From positions 94,431 to 158,430 of the forward strand of contig CAJOIH010000003.1 in assembly GCA_905234455.1 (NCBI GenBank): 64,000 nucleotides of DNA, given 5' to 3'. Positions 1-7,930 of the stretch are shown here, in pieces; positions within the stretch are counted from its first letter, which is position 1, and the number at the start of each line of letters is the position of its first letter. The notes under the pieces were generated by a model. It had not been told where the DNA came from. It was given only the letters and a program-made list of their open reading frames with translations, and searched no databases. Origin of the DNA: an uncultured Bacteroidales bacterium. Lineage in GTDB: Bacteria; Bacteroidota; Bacteroidia; Bacteroidales; F082. The translations under genes and the position numbers were made by a program.

Positions 1-1
1 G

Positions 2-382
2 GCTGCCGAAGGTGTCGGCACTTTGGCTGATGGCAAGAAAGGCGTCATTTCCAACGCCATGAGATTTGTGTATGCCATTCCTGACGAAGTCCAACTCCTT
101 ACTCCCAACTCCTCACTCCCAACTCCTAGAGACGTGTGGTATGTAGGCGGCATCACCGATGAGAACGCCCGCGAGGTGACGGTGAAGCTCGACTTCCTGA
201 AGCCGGGGGTGAAATACGAGGCCACCATCTATGCCGATGCCAAGGACGCCAGCGGTATCCCTGGTGACCATTACAACCCGCAGGCCTACACCATCACCAA
301 GAAAACCGTCACTTCCAAGTCGGCGTTGAAGTTGAAGATGGCCCCTTGCGGCGGTTTTGCCGTGTCGTTACGCTCGCTATAA
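2..382 (+). CDS. GH97 glycoside hydrolase, C-terminal part (partial at window edge)
   Basis: The frame is open from the window edge. From about residue 45 onward it reads like the C-terminal beta-sandwich of GH97 alpha-glucosidases/galactosidases: a WYVGGITDENAR stretch, then a YEATIYADA strand and a closing APCGGFAVSL. GH97 enzymes are periplasmic and cleave glycans. The first 30 or so residues do not resemble the part of GH97 that should precede this. The join coincides with a heptad repeat translated in frame (positions 88-125). The ORF may therefore be a chimera made by recombination or assembly at the repeat. It ends 10 bp before the SDR gene. Confidence 0.7.
   Translation, partial: AAEGVGTLADGKKGVISNAMRFVYAIPDEVQLLTPNSSLPTPRDVWYVGGITDENAREVTVKLDFLKPGVKYEATIYADAKDASGIPGDHYNPQAYTITKKTVTSKSALKLKMAPCGGFAVSLRSL
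88..125 (-). repeat. Degenerate heptad repeat, copy 1 (inside ORF)
   Basis: Read on the minus strand this is a run of GGAGTTG/GGAGTGA-type heptads, the same family as the copies near 13,229, 19,207, 25,637 and 51,943. This is the only copy lying inside a reading frame; it encodes the Leu/Pro/Ser/Thr-rich stretch before the GH97 tail. Confidence 0.75.
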
Positions 383-392
383 GAAGGCACAG

Positions 393-1229
393 ATGAAAGA
401 CCCTATGACTATTCTGATCACAGGTGCCAGCAGTGGCATCGGTTTCGATGCGGCGCAGGCGCTGGCCCAGCAGGGGCATCGGGTGTATGCCGCTGCCCGG
501 AGGCTGGAACTGATGGAGCCCCTGAAAGCCTTCGGTGTGCAGCTCCTGAAGATGGACGTCACCGATGAGGCCTCGATGCGGGAAGGCGTCGAAGCCGTCA
601 TCCAAGCCGAGGGTTGTATCGACGTGTTGGTCAACAACGCCGGATACGGCTATTTCGGGGCGATCGAGAACGTGCCCATGGAGGAGGCGCGCCGGCAACT
701 GGAGGTGAACGTGTTCGGGTTGGCCCGGCTGACCCAGCTAGTGCTGCCCTACATGCGCCAGCAAGGCAGCGGCCGCATCGTCAACACCTCGTCCATTGCA
801 GGCAAGATGACGATTTACATGGGTGGCTGGTACAATGTGACGAAATACTCCGTGGAGGCATTCAGCGACGCTTTGCGCATGGAGGTGAAGCCTTTCGGCA
901 TCGACGTGGTGATGATCGAGCCTGGAGCCATCAAGACCAACTGGGGACCCATTGCGGCACAACACCTCAGGGAATCGTCGGCAGGCACTCCCTACGAGGA
1001 GCCGGGCACCCGGTTTGCCGGAAACATGGATTGGTTTTACCAGTCCAACCTGCTCTCGAAGCCGTCGGTTGTCGCCAAAGCAATCCGCCGTGCCGTCAAC
1101 AGCCGGCATCCCAAGGCAAGGTACCGCTGCGGACGTTTCTCCGTAGTCGGCTTGTGGGCACACGCCCTTCTTCCCGCACGTTGGTGGGACGCCATCATGC
1201 GGAAAATGGGACGGATAAAGCGTTTTTGA
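393..1229 (+). CDS. SDR family NAD(P)-dependent oxidoreductase
   Basis: Classical short-chain dehydrogenase of 278 residues, cytosolic. It has the nucleotide-binding TGASSGIG motif at residues 10-17, NNAG at 81-84, and the catalytic Ser134, Tyr147 and Lys151 (YNVTK). The ATG at 393 is chosen because it places TGASSGIG close to the N terminus; the upstream in-frame codons overlap the GH97 tail. The C-terminal 60 residues are basic, as in broad-specificity SDRs acting on lipid or steroid-like substrates. The substrate cannot be read from the sequence. It ends 1 bp before the converging DUF2147 gene. Confidence 0.9.
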   Translation: MKDPMTILITGASSGIGFDAAQALAQQGHRVYAAARRLELMEPLKAFGVQLLKMDVTDEASMREGVEAVIQAEGCIDVLVNNAGYGYFGAIENVPMEEARRQLEVNVFGLARLTQLVLPYMRQQGSGRIVNTSSIAGKMTIYMGGWYNVTKYSVEAFSDALRMEVKPFGIDVVMIEPGAIKTNWGPIAAQHLRESSAGTPYEEPGTRFAGNMDWFYQSNLLSKPSVVAKAIRRAVNSRHPKARYRCGRFSVVGLWAHALLPARWWDAIMRKMGRIKRF

Positions 1230-1230
1230 C

Positions 1231-1689
1231 TTATTTGATCTTATCCCAGTAGACACTCTCGCCGATGCCCATCACCGAGCCTCTCAGCTTGAGCTGTCCC
1301 TTGTCGGTGAATTCGACGCGGAGATTGGCACGGATGCCGCGTTGCGGGTCGTAGATCTTGGTGTCGTCCCAGCGCTGGTGCTTGGCATCGTATTTCAGGT
1401 CGCTGAAGATGACGATCTGGTCGCAAGGCACGTTGCGCAGGCTCTTGTCAGGGTTTTTCTCATCGAGGAGCTTGTTGCCGTTGGCGTCGCGGTCGTGTTC
1501 TAGCCAGATGATCTGGCCTTGGTAGTTGCCGTTGGCCTGTTTGGTGATGGCGGCCTTGAACAGGTCGTCGCCTTGTTTGCCTTGATAGGTACCCACGATG
1601 TTGTCGGCTTTGTTATTCAAAACGTTCTGGGCCATGGAGACACCGGCGAATGCCAGCGTGATGGCGAGGAGCAGGAGTAATTTTTTCAT
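1231..1689 (-). CDS. DUF2147 family secreted protein
   Basis: 152 residues with a clear signal peptide (MKKLLLLLAITLAFAGVSMAQ). The mature part has the DUF2147 pattern: an early IVGTY, a central IIWLEHDRDANG, a conserved CDQIVIFSDL and a C-terminal GSVMGIGESVYW. The family is common in Bacteroidota and Proteobacteria, is predicted to be a small periplasmic beta-barrel, and has no assigned reaction. A TATCTTTG box at 1709-1716 (minus strand) gives it its own promoter. Confidence 0.85.
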   Translation of the reverse strand: MKKLLLLLAITLAFAGVSMAQNVLNNKADNIVGTYQGKQGDDLFKAAITKQANGNYQGQIIWLEHDRDANGNKLLDEKNPDKSLRNVPCDQIVIFSDLKYDAKHQRWDDTKIYDPQRGIRANLRVEFTDKGQLKLRGSVMGIGESVYWDKIK

Positions 1690-1708
1690 AATTGTTCAAG
1701 TTTCAATG

Positions 1709-1716
1709 CAAAGATA
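1709..1716 (-). promoter_or_regulatory. Minus-7 box for DUF2147 gene
   Basis: TATCTTTG on the minus strand, followed by a leader of about 15 bases to the ATG at 1689. It matches the Bacteroidota TAnnTTTG minus-7 element. Confidence 0.65.
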
Positions 1717-1790
1717 GCCATTTATAGAAAAAATCATACCAATAATCCGAAAAAGAGTCATAATTTTACCGCGTTAAAAAAGAGCAAGTC

Positions 1791-2543
1791 ATGGACATTC
1801 GCAAGTTTTTTCTATTTATCTTATTGATTTTCAGTGTTTTAATTATAAAAGCTCAAGACAGTTGGCATTTCAATGTCGGTTTGGGTGCTTCGCTCAACAC
1901 AGGCAATGTCAACAACATCAACGTCAGCCACGACGCTGCTGTCGACCGCAACGACAGCCTCATTGCCCTTGACTTCCACTACAAGTTGCTTTACAGCTCG
2001 TTGATCAACAAGACTGCCTTTGGACATGCCAATTGGGAGACGACCAATTTCGAGGTCAACGGCGGCGTGAAGGCCGACCTGTACCAATACGACAAATACT
2101 CGCCGTTTTTGGCCTGTGAGATGCTCACCAACCGATTCAAGGGTTATGACCTGAAGTTGAGCGGGCTCATCGGCATGAAGTTCCGCATCTACACCGTACC
2201 TTCGTTTTGCGACTATTCCATCAGCGGCGCTTTCGTTTACGATTGGAACGACTTCACCGACGAGACGCATCTGCCCAACAACAACTACCGTGTCTCCATC
2301 CGTCCCAAGATCATCCAGAAGCTCACCGACAACCTCACGTTGCGCCATATGACGTTTTACCAACCATCGGTACTCGACTGGAGCGATTACATCATCAGCA
2401 GCAACACGGTGTTGCAGACCCAGATCACCCGCAAGGTCTTCCTCGACTTCTCGTTCACCTACGAATACCGCAGCTACGTCCCTTCGGAGAACTATAAGAA
2501 ACACGATATCCTTTCGGAGGTCTCGATCCGATTCAAAGTTTAA
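1791..2543 (+). CDS. DUF481-like outer-membrane beta-barrel protein
   Basis: 250 residues with an N-terminal hydrophobic signal peptide ending near AQDS. The rest is alternating aromatic/polar beta-strand sequence (LDFHYKLLYSS, FLDFSFTYEYRSY) closing with SIRFKV, the hydrophobic C-terminal strand expected of an outer-membrane barrel. The layout (opening GLGASLNTGN, later DLYQYDKYSPFLACEMLTNR) resembles DUF481/YdiY proteins. It is followed after 20 bp by the C69 peptidase and is probably co-transcribed. Function unknown. Confidence 0.65.
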   Translation: MDIRKFFLFILLIFSVLIIKAQDSWHFNVGLGASLNTGNVNNINVSHDAAVDRNDSLIALDFHYKLLYSSLINKTAFGHANWETTNFEVNGGVKADLYQYDKYSPFLACEMLTNRFKGYDLKLSGLIGMKFRIYTVPSFCDYSISGAFVYDWNDFTDETHLPNNNYRVSIRPKIIQKLTDNLTLRHMTFYQPSVLDWSDYIISSNTVLQTQITRKVFLDFSFTYEYRSYVPSENYKKHDILSEVSIRFKV

Positions 2544-2563
2544 CCGCCTCGAAAAAACACCCT

Positions 2564-4246
2564 ATGAAAAGACTCTTCGTCACCCTATTGCTCGCCGTGC
2601 TGGGTTGGGAATCCGCATCGGCCTGCACCAACTTGATTGTTGGCAAGAAAGCGTCTGCCGACGGCAGCGTGATGTGCACCTATAACTGCGACGGCTTCGG
2701 CTTTTCGGGCTCGCTGTCGTACAGCCCGGCAGGCTGGCATGAACCCGGCGAGCTGATCGCCATCCATGGCTGGGGACCGCCCCACGAAGGGCAATACGTC
2801 CGGCAGGTGGAATACACTTACAATGTGGTGGGCCTGATGAACGAGAAGCAGGTGACCATTGTGGAAACCACCTTCGACGGACGGCTCGAGCTGGTGAACC
2901 GCGACGGGCTGTTGGACTATTTCAGCTTGATGCGTCTGGCCTTGCAACGTTGTTCGACTGCCCGCGAAGCCATCAAATGCATGGTGGAGCTGGTAGAGGA
3001 ATACGGTTACAACAGCAGCGGCGAGACCCTCACCATCTGCGATCCCAACGAGGCCTGGATCATGGAGATCATCGGCAAGGGACCGGGAAAACAAGGTGCC
3101 GTGTGGGTGGCACTGAGGGTTCCGGATGACTGCATCTGCGCTCATGCCAACTTGAGTAGAATCAGACAGATACCTTTAGGGAAGACTAGCATCAGCAGCA
3201 AAAACCTCAAGAAGATTTTCAATCCTGAAATAGATTGCGTTTATGCCCACGATGTGATTTCGTTTGCCCGTGAGAAGGGGTTCTTCAGCGGCAAGGACGA
3301 GGACTTCTCGTTCCGCGATGCCTACTGCCCCATCGACTTCGAGAATGTGCGCTACGCCGACGCCCGCGTATGGAGCTTCTTCAGGCATCACCGTACCGAT
3401 ATGGACCAGTACCTACCCTATATCAATGGCGAATTCGATGTCTGCGACCACCTGCCGCTTTGGGTGAAGCCCGACACGAAGCTCTCGCTGCGCGACTTGC
3501 AGCAGGACATGCGCGATCATTTCGAGGGCACGCCGTTGGACATGACTTCCGACATGACTGCCGGTCCCTGGGGTATGCCGATACGTCCGCTGCCTATGCA
3601 TTTCAAGGACAGCGACAGCCTGGCCTATTTCCGTGAGCGGCCCATCGCCTGCCAGCAGAGCGGTTTCACCATGACCTGCCAGATGCGTTCGTGGCTACCC
3701 AACGACGTGGGCGGCGTCACCTGGTTCAACTGCGACGACGCCAACATGGTGGCCTACGTGCCCCTCTACTGCTGCATCACCCAGGTGCCCGACTGTTTCC
3801 GGCCGGAGAACAACCCCCGCGCCGAGTTCAGCGACCAATCGGCCTTCTGGATGAACAACTGGGTGGCCAACATGGTCTATCCCCGCTATTCGATGATGAT
3901 CGGTGACCTGCGCAAGGCCCAGAAAGAGCTGGAGGACTATTACTTTGCCGACCAGGACAAGGTATTGGACGACATTAAGGATTTGATGCCCGCTGATCGG
4001 CAGAGTTATCTGAACAAGAAAAGCATCGCCTACGCCGAAAAGATGATGCAGCGTTGGGACCAGCTGGCCAAGTTCCTCATTGTCCGCTACAACGACCAGA
4101 TTGTCCGCCACGTGGACGAGAACGGCCAGTTCACCCGCTGGGGTCACGACACGCCAGGCTACGACCAGCAGTTCATCGACGCCATCGGCAAATCCACCGG
4201 CGACCGGTATCTCCTGAAGGAGGTCATCGACCGGAGGGAACGGTAA
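2564..4246 (+). CDS. C69 family peptidase (dipeptidase)
   Basis: 560 residues. The signal peptide ends at ASA, placing Cys21 (ACTNLIVGKKASADGS) at the mature N terminus. In family C69 (formerly U34, PepD-like) this is the N-terminal-nucleophile cysteine. Family features follow: GWGPPHEGQY, MNEKQVTIVETT, and ETLTICDPNEAWIMEI for substrate binding. These Ntn hydrolases release dipeptides; the leader indicates periplasmic action. Length fits the Bacteroidota branch of the family. It likely shares a transcript with the upstream barrel gene and is convergent with psuG across a 24-bp gap. Confidence 0.9.
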   Translation: MKRLFVTLLLAVLGWESASACTNLIVGKKASADGSVMCTYNCDGFGFSGSLSYSPAGWHEPGELIAIHGWGPPHEGQYVRQVEYTYNVVGLMNEKQVTIVETTFDGRLELVNRDGLLDYFSLMRLALQRCSTAREAIKCMVELVEEYGYNSSGETLTICDPNEAWIMEIIGKGPGKQGAVWVALRVPDDCICAHANLSRIRQIPLGKTSISSKNLKKIFNPEIDCVYAHDVISFAREKGFFSGKDEDFSFRDAYCPIDFENVRYADARVWSFFRHHRTDMDQYLPYINGEFDVCDHLPLWVKPDTKLSLRDLQQDMRDHFEGTPLDMTSDMTAGPWGMPIRPLPMHFKDSDSLAYFRERPIACQQSGFTMTCQMRSWLPNDVGGVTWFNCDDANMVAYVPLYCCITQVPDCFRPENNPRAEFSDQSAFWMNNWVANMVYPRYSMMIGDLRKAQKELEDYYFADQDKVLDDIKDLMPADRQSYLNKKSIAYAEKMMQRWDQLAKFLIVRYNDQIVRHVDENGQFTRWGHDTPGYDQQFIDAIGKSTGDRYLLKEVIDRRER

Positions 4247-4270
4247 TTTGCGGGATCAAGGAAGTTTTTG

Positions 4271-5176
4271 TTACAGGCATTTCGCTGTTGCTGCCGCCAG
4301 TCGGGCGTTGTTGAGCACCAGTTGTATGTTGGAGGCGAGGCTGTCGCCACCGGTAAGGTCTTTCACCCGGGCCAGCAGGTAAGGCGTGGTCTCTTTGCCG
4401 TGGATGCCCAGCCGTTTGGCGTCGGCAATGGCTTCGTCGATGGCTGCGTTGATGCGGTCGGCGTCCATGGAATATTCCTCAGGGATGGGGTTGGTGACAA
4501 GCATGCCACCGCCGAGGCCCATCTCCTGCTTGGCGCGGAAGGCCGCTGCCAGCTCCTCGGGCGTGTCGATACGGTAATCCACTTTGAAGCCGCTCTTGCG
4601 GGTATAGAAGGCCGGAAGCTCCTCTGTGCCGTAGCCGATCACGGGAACGCCTTTGGTCTCCAGGTATTCCAACGTCAGGCCCAGGTCGAGGATCGACTTG
4701 GCGCCGGCGCAGATCACCATGACGGGGGTGCGGGCCAGCTCCTCGAGGTCGGCGGAGATGTCCATGGTGACTTCAGCGCCACGGTGCACGCCGCCCACGC
4801 CGCCGGTGGCGAACACTTTGATGCCTGCCAGTGCGGCGATGATCATGGTGGTGGCCACGGTGGTGGCGCCATCCTCTCCTCGGGCCACCAGCACTGGAAG
4901 GTCGCGACGCGAGGCTTTGGTCACGGCGGGACCTTTCTTGCCGAGGTATTCGATTTCATCCGGGGTAAGCCCCGCTTTCAACCTGCCTTTGATGACGGCG
5001 ATGGTGGCAGGCACGGCGCCTCCTTCGCGGATGGTCTGTTCCACGCGAAGGGCCGTCTCCACGTTTTGGGGATAAGGCATTCCGTGCGAGATGATGGTCG
5101 ATTCGAGGGCTACGACGGGCTTGCCGGCTTGCATGGCGGCAGCCACTTCGGGTGAGAGATCAAGGTATTTGTTCAT
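4271..5176 (-). CDS. psuG: Pseudouridine-5'-phosphate glycosidase
   Basis: 301 residues. PsuG splits pseudouridine 5'-phosphate into uracil and ribose 5-phosphate. Family signatures are the N-terminal VVALESTIISHGMPYP, ATIAVIKGRLKAGL, the catalytic-lysine region KASRRDLP, VFATGGVGGVHRG and the NPIPEEYSMD loop. Its start overlaps the end of the upstream sugar-kinase gene by 17 bp, giving a translationally coupled psuK-psuG pair for pseudouridine salvage in the cytosol. Confidence 0.95.
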   Translation of the reverse strand: MNKYLDLSPEVAAAMQAGKPVVALESTIISHGMPYPQNVETALRVEQTIREGGAVPATIAVIKGRLKAGLTPDEIEYLGKKGPAVTKASRRDLPVLVARGEDGATTVATTMIIAALAGIKVFATGGVGGVHRGAEVTMDISADLEELARTPVMVICAGAKSILDLGLTLEYLETKGVPVIGYGTEELPAFYTRKSGFKVDYRIDTPEELAAAFRAKQEMGLGGGMLVTNPIPEEYSMDADRINAAIDEAIADAKRLGIHGKETTPYLLARVKDLTGGDSLASNIQLVLNNARLAAATAKCL

Positions 5177-6020
5177 ATTGTTCTTTGAGTTTATTGTTTA
5201 CAGTATCAAGGCTTTCGACGGTGATTCTGGCACAACGGAGTCCCACCTTGGCAGCCTCCTCGATGGAGGCTTGGGGTCCCGCGTGGATAATGCCGGCCAT
5301 TAATGCATCGCCGGCACCGGTAGTATTCATCACTTGGCAAGGCAAGGAAGCAAAACGGGTGATCACGCCATTATCTAGAACCTCTAGACCTTCGGCGCCG
5401 AGGCTGACGAAGATACGATGGATGCCTGTGGCGGGGTTCAAGAGCTCCCATTCCAGGTGATTGCATTTGAGCGTGAAAAAGGTTTTCTTCCTTGATTGGG
5501 CGAGGGCTTCTTTGACTTTCGGGGCTTTGGCTCCCGAGACGGCATCGATATAAAGCGGTGCTTCCGCATGGTCGATGAGGTAGGCCAGGCTCTCCAAGGG
5601 GAGGTTCGCATCAGCCACCAAGGCGTCCACTGGACCGATTTGAGCGAGTTTCGAGGCGATCCATTCCGGTGTGATGCCATTGACGGTCAGCATGTCGGAT
5701 ACCCCACCTACCATCTCGCCGTCGCAGTTGTTGATGCTCAGGTAGCAGGAATGGGTGTCGTCGGCCGCGACGTCGCACAGGCTGATGTCGATGTTCGCCT
5801 TGTGGCAGCTGTCGGCGGTAAATTGCCCGAGGCTGTCGCTGCCAAAAACGGTGAGGAACACCACCTCGTTGCCCAGCAGGGCGAGGTTATGTGCGATGTT
5901 GCGGGCCACGCCGCCCGCCATCAGGCGCACCGTTCCCGGATTGGAATCGCCGGGCACAAAAGGCTTATGGGTCGTTGCTACGATGTCGGCATTGGCGCCG
6001 CCGATGACACAGTATCTCAT
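5160..6020 (-). CDS. psuK: PfkB-family kinase, probable pseudouridine kinase
   Basis: 286 residues, ribokinase (PfkB) fold. It starts MRYCVIGGANADIV (family motif near the N terminus), has AGGVARNIAHNLALLG, and ends with the PfkB signature NTTGAGDALMAGI, where the Asp is the catalytic base. PfkB enzymes phosphorylate many nucleosides and sugars. Overlap with psuG makes pseudouridine the most likely substrate, its product being what PsuG cleaves. Its promoter box lies inside the 3' end of aat (6044-6051). Confidence 0.9.
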   Translation of the reverse strand: MRYCVIGGANADIVATTHKPFVPGDSNPGTVRLMAGGVARNIAHNLALLGNEVVFLTVFGSDSLGQFTADSCHKANIDISLCDVAADDTHSCYLSINNCDGEMVGGVSDMLTVNGITPEWIASKLAQIGPVDALVADANLPLESLAYLIDHAEAPLYIDAVSGAKAPKVKEALAQSRKKTFFTLKCNHLEWELLNPATGIHRIFVSLGAEGLEVLDNGVITRFASLPCQVMNTTGAGDALMAGIIHAGPQASIEEAAKVGLRCARITVESLDTVNNKLKEQYEQIP

Positions 6021-6029
6021 ATTCAGTCC

Positions 6030-6734
6030 TTATTGTTTCTTTGCAAAGATAGTGTTGTTTTTCCAATCTCCAATCAAGGAAGGCTCCGTCACCAAGGTTT
6101 CAAGCTCTTCCAGAAACTCATGCCGTGGGATGGTGTAAGCTCCCAAGCTTTTGAGGTGCGGGGTCTCCTGCTGACAGTCGATGAGCTTGAAGTCGTGTTG
6201 TTTAAGAAACTGATGCAGGTGATAGAAGGCCACTTTGGAGGCGTCGCTGACGGTGTGGAACATCGACTCGCCGAAGAAGGCCTTGCCGATGGCGATGCCA
6301 TAGAGGCCTCCCACGAGTGCTCCGTCGAGGTAGGTCTCGAAGGAGTGGGCGAATCCCAGCTCGTGCAGTCGGCAGTAGGCTTCCACCATCTCGCCGAGGA
6401 TCCAGGTGCCGTCCTGTCCGTCGCGGGGTGTCTCGGCGCAATGTTGCATCACCTCGCGGAAGTTGGTGTCTATGCGGGTTTCGAATTTCCTTGCGTTCAG
6501 GGTATGTCTGAGCGATTTGCTCACCTTCATCTCGCCCGGACGGATGATGAGTCTCGGGTCGAGCGACCACCAAAGGATCGGTTCTCCTTCGCTGTACCAC
6601 GGGAAGATGCCGTTGGCGTAAGCGTTGAGCAGCCTCAATGGAGCAAGGTCGCCCCCGATGGCCAACAGCCCGTCCTTCTCGGCCAGTTCAGCCGATGGGA
6701 ACGCATAGTCATTATCGTCGAGGCGGAAAAGCAT
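6030..6734 (-). CDS. aat: Leucyl/phenylalanyl-tRNA--protein transferase
   Basis: 234 residues, the usual length for Aat, which adds Leu or Phe to N-terminal Arg/Lys of proteins and marks them for ClpS/ClpAP degradation (N-degron pathway). Signatures are YANGIFPW, LWWSLDPR, GTWILGEMVEAYCRLHELG and GGLYGIAIGKAFFGESMF. The ATG at 6734 is chosen because the TATCTTTG box at 6751-6758 sits just upstream; a longer in-frame start would fall outside the transcript. psuK begins 9 bp after its stop. Confidence 0.95.
   Translation of the reverse strand: MLFRLDDNDYAFPSAELAEKDGLLAIGGDLAPLRLLNAYANGIFPWYSEGEPILWWSLDPRLIIRPGEMKVSKSLRHTLNARKFETRIDTNFREVMQHCAETPRDGQDGTWILGEMVEAYCRLHELGFAHSFETYLDGALVGGLYGIAIGKAFFGESMFHTVSDASKVAFYHLHQFLKQHDFKLIDCQQETPHLKSLGAYTIPRHEFLEELETLVTEPSLIGDWKNNTIFAKKQ
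6044..6051 (-). promoter_or_regulatory. Minus-7 box for psuK-psuG, inside aat
   Basis: TATCTTTG on the minus strand, about 24 bases before the psuK ATG at 6020. It lies within the last codons of aat, so the pseudouridine genes can be transcribed independently of aat. Confidence 0.6.
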
Positions 6735-6750
6735 AAGTGTGATGTTTAGG

Positions 6751-6758
6751 CAAAGATA
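6751..6758 (-). promoter_or_regulatory. Minus-7 box for aat
   Basis: TATCTTTG on the minus strand with a short leader to the aat ATG at 6734. It is divergent from the esterase promoter at 6789-6796. Confidence 0.65.
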
Positions 6759-6788
6759 GTTAAAATAACATTTCATTGTTGTTTTTCG

Positions 6789-6796
6789 TATCTTTG
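6789..6796 (+). promoter_or_regulatory. Minus-7 box for esterase operon
   Basis: TATCTTTG followed by a leader of roughly ten bases before the ATG at 6810. It would drive the esterase, lipoprotein and CDF genes, which are spaced by 11 and 6 bp. Confidence 0.65.
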
Positions 6797-6809
6797 CAGA
6801 CAAATAGCC

Positions 6810-7919
6810 ATGCCCATGAAAACAAAACACATTATCGGAATAGGTTTCCTGTTTGCCTTGATGCTGACCGGCGGCAAGGCCTTCGCCCAAATCCAGACTT
6901 TTGAATGGCAGAGCGTCCAGCGCCAGTATTTGGTGCGGATCCCGGTGCAGTATGAGGGCGACATCCCCGTGCTGTATTTCCTGCATGGACTGGGCGACAA
7001 CATCACCCGGCTCGACAATGAATTCCACTTCCAGCAGATTGCCAATCAATTGGGATGGGCCATCGTGGTACCCCAGGCCTTGAACGAAGGTTACGGCACC
7101 ATGTGGAACGCGGCCCTCACCTACAGCACCACTGACGATTCAGGCTTCCTGATGGCGTTGCTCGACGCCTTGGCCGAGTCGAATCCGTTCAATCTGGACA
7201 GCGTGTTCTTCACCGGCTTCTCGATGGGCGGTTTCATGACCCATCGCATGGCCATCGAACACGGCGACCGCATTGCTGGTTGCGCTCCGGTGAGCGGCCT
7301 CATCACCTCCCCCATGGCCAACCAAACCCCTGTGGCTCCCGTGAGGATGCTTCACATTCACGGCACCGCCGACCCCGTGGTGGGTTACGACGGCGGCTCG
7401 CAGTATTTCGGCTACCAGCTGGGACTGAGTGTCGACAACATCCTCAACTATTGGAAAAACGCCAATGACTGCACCGGTGAACCTCAGATCGACACCCTTC
7501 CCGACCTCCACAACGACGGGCTGCGTTTCGTGCGCTACACCTACGACTGCGGCACCGACCTCCAGCACCTCAAGGTGATTGGTGGTACCCACACTTGGTA
7601 CCAAGGCGAAAGCCAATACGATGTCAGTTACGTCGAGGAGATTGTCAAGTTCTTCAAGGGCAATGGAAGCATCACCTCCTTGACCGACCAGCCAAGCTTA
7701 AAAGGTTTAAGGGTCTACCCCAACCCCACCACCGGCTTGTTCAGTGTTGAAATGGGCGAGTCCGCCTCGGTTGAGGTCATCGACCTCCAAGGCCGCATGG
7801 TATTTAGGCAGTTCTTGAACCAAGGAGCCAACACCATTGACCTCGGTCCTCTCCCCGAGGGGATGTATTTCCTCAAGACGGGAAACGGAGACGTCGTAAA
7901 AATATTGAAGACAAATTAA
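6810..7919 (+). CDS. Secreted alpha/beta-hydrolase esterase (PHB depolymerase-like) with type IX sorting domain
   Basis: 369 residues. The signal peptide ends near AFAQ. An alpha/beta-hydrolase domain follows with the nucleophile Ser138 in GFSMGGF, an acid in GTADPVVGYD (about residue 188) and His261 in GGTHTWYQG, as in LpqC/feruloyl-esterase-like enzymes. After about residue 295 comes a type IX secretion C-terminal domain (YPNPTTGLFSVE, LPEGMYFLKT, final VKILKTN), so the protein is exported through the outer membrane. The ATG at 6816 is an equally good start. Substrate (acetyl, feruloyl or polyester) is not determined. Confidence 0.88.
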   Translation: MPMKTKHIIGIGFLFALMLTGGKAFAQIQTFEWQSVQRQYLVRIPVQYEGDIPVLYFLHGLGDNITRLDNEFHFQQIANQLGWAIVVPQALNEGYGTMWNAALTYSTTDDSGFLMALLDALAESNPFNLDSVFFTGFSMGGFMTHRMAIEHGDRIAGCAPVSGLITSPMANQTPVAPVRMLHIHGTADPVVGYDGGSQYFGYQLGLSVDNILNYWKNANDCTGEPQIDTLPDLHNDGLRFVRYTYDCGTDLQHLKVIGGTHTWYQGESQYDVSYVEEIVKFFKGNGSITSLTDQPSLKGLRVYPNPTTGLFSVEMGESASVEVIDLQGRMVFRQFLNQGANTIDLGPLPEGMYFLKTGNGDVVKILKTN

Positions 7920-7930
7920 TCTGAACGCAT

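Noticed and set aside
4268..6749. Long open frames on the plus strand opposite psuG, psuK and aat
   Set aside because: They mirror conserved genes on the minus strand, have Gly/His/Val-rich composition typical of antisense reading in GC-rich DNA, and show no domain.
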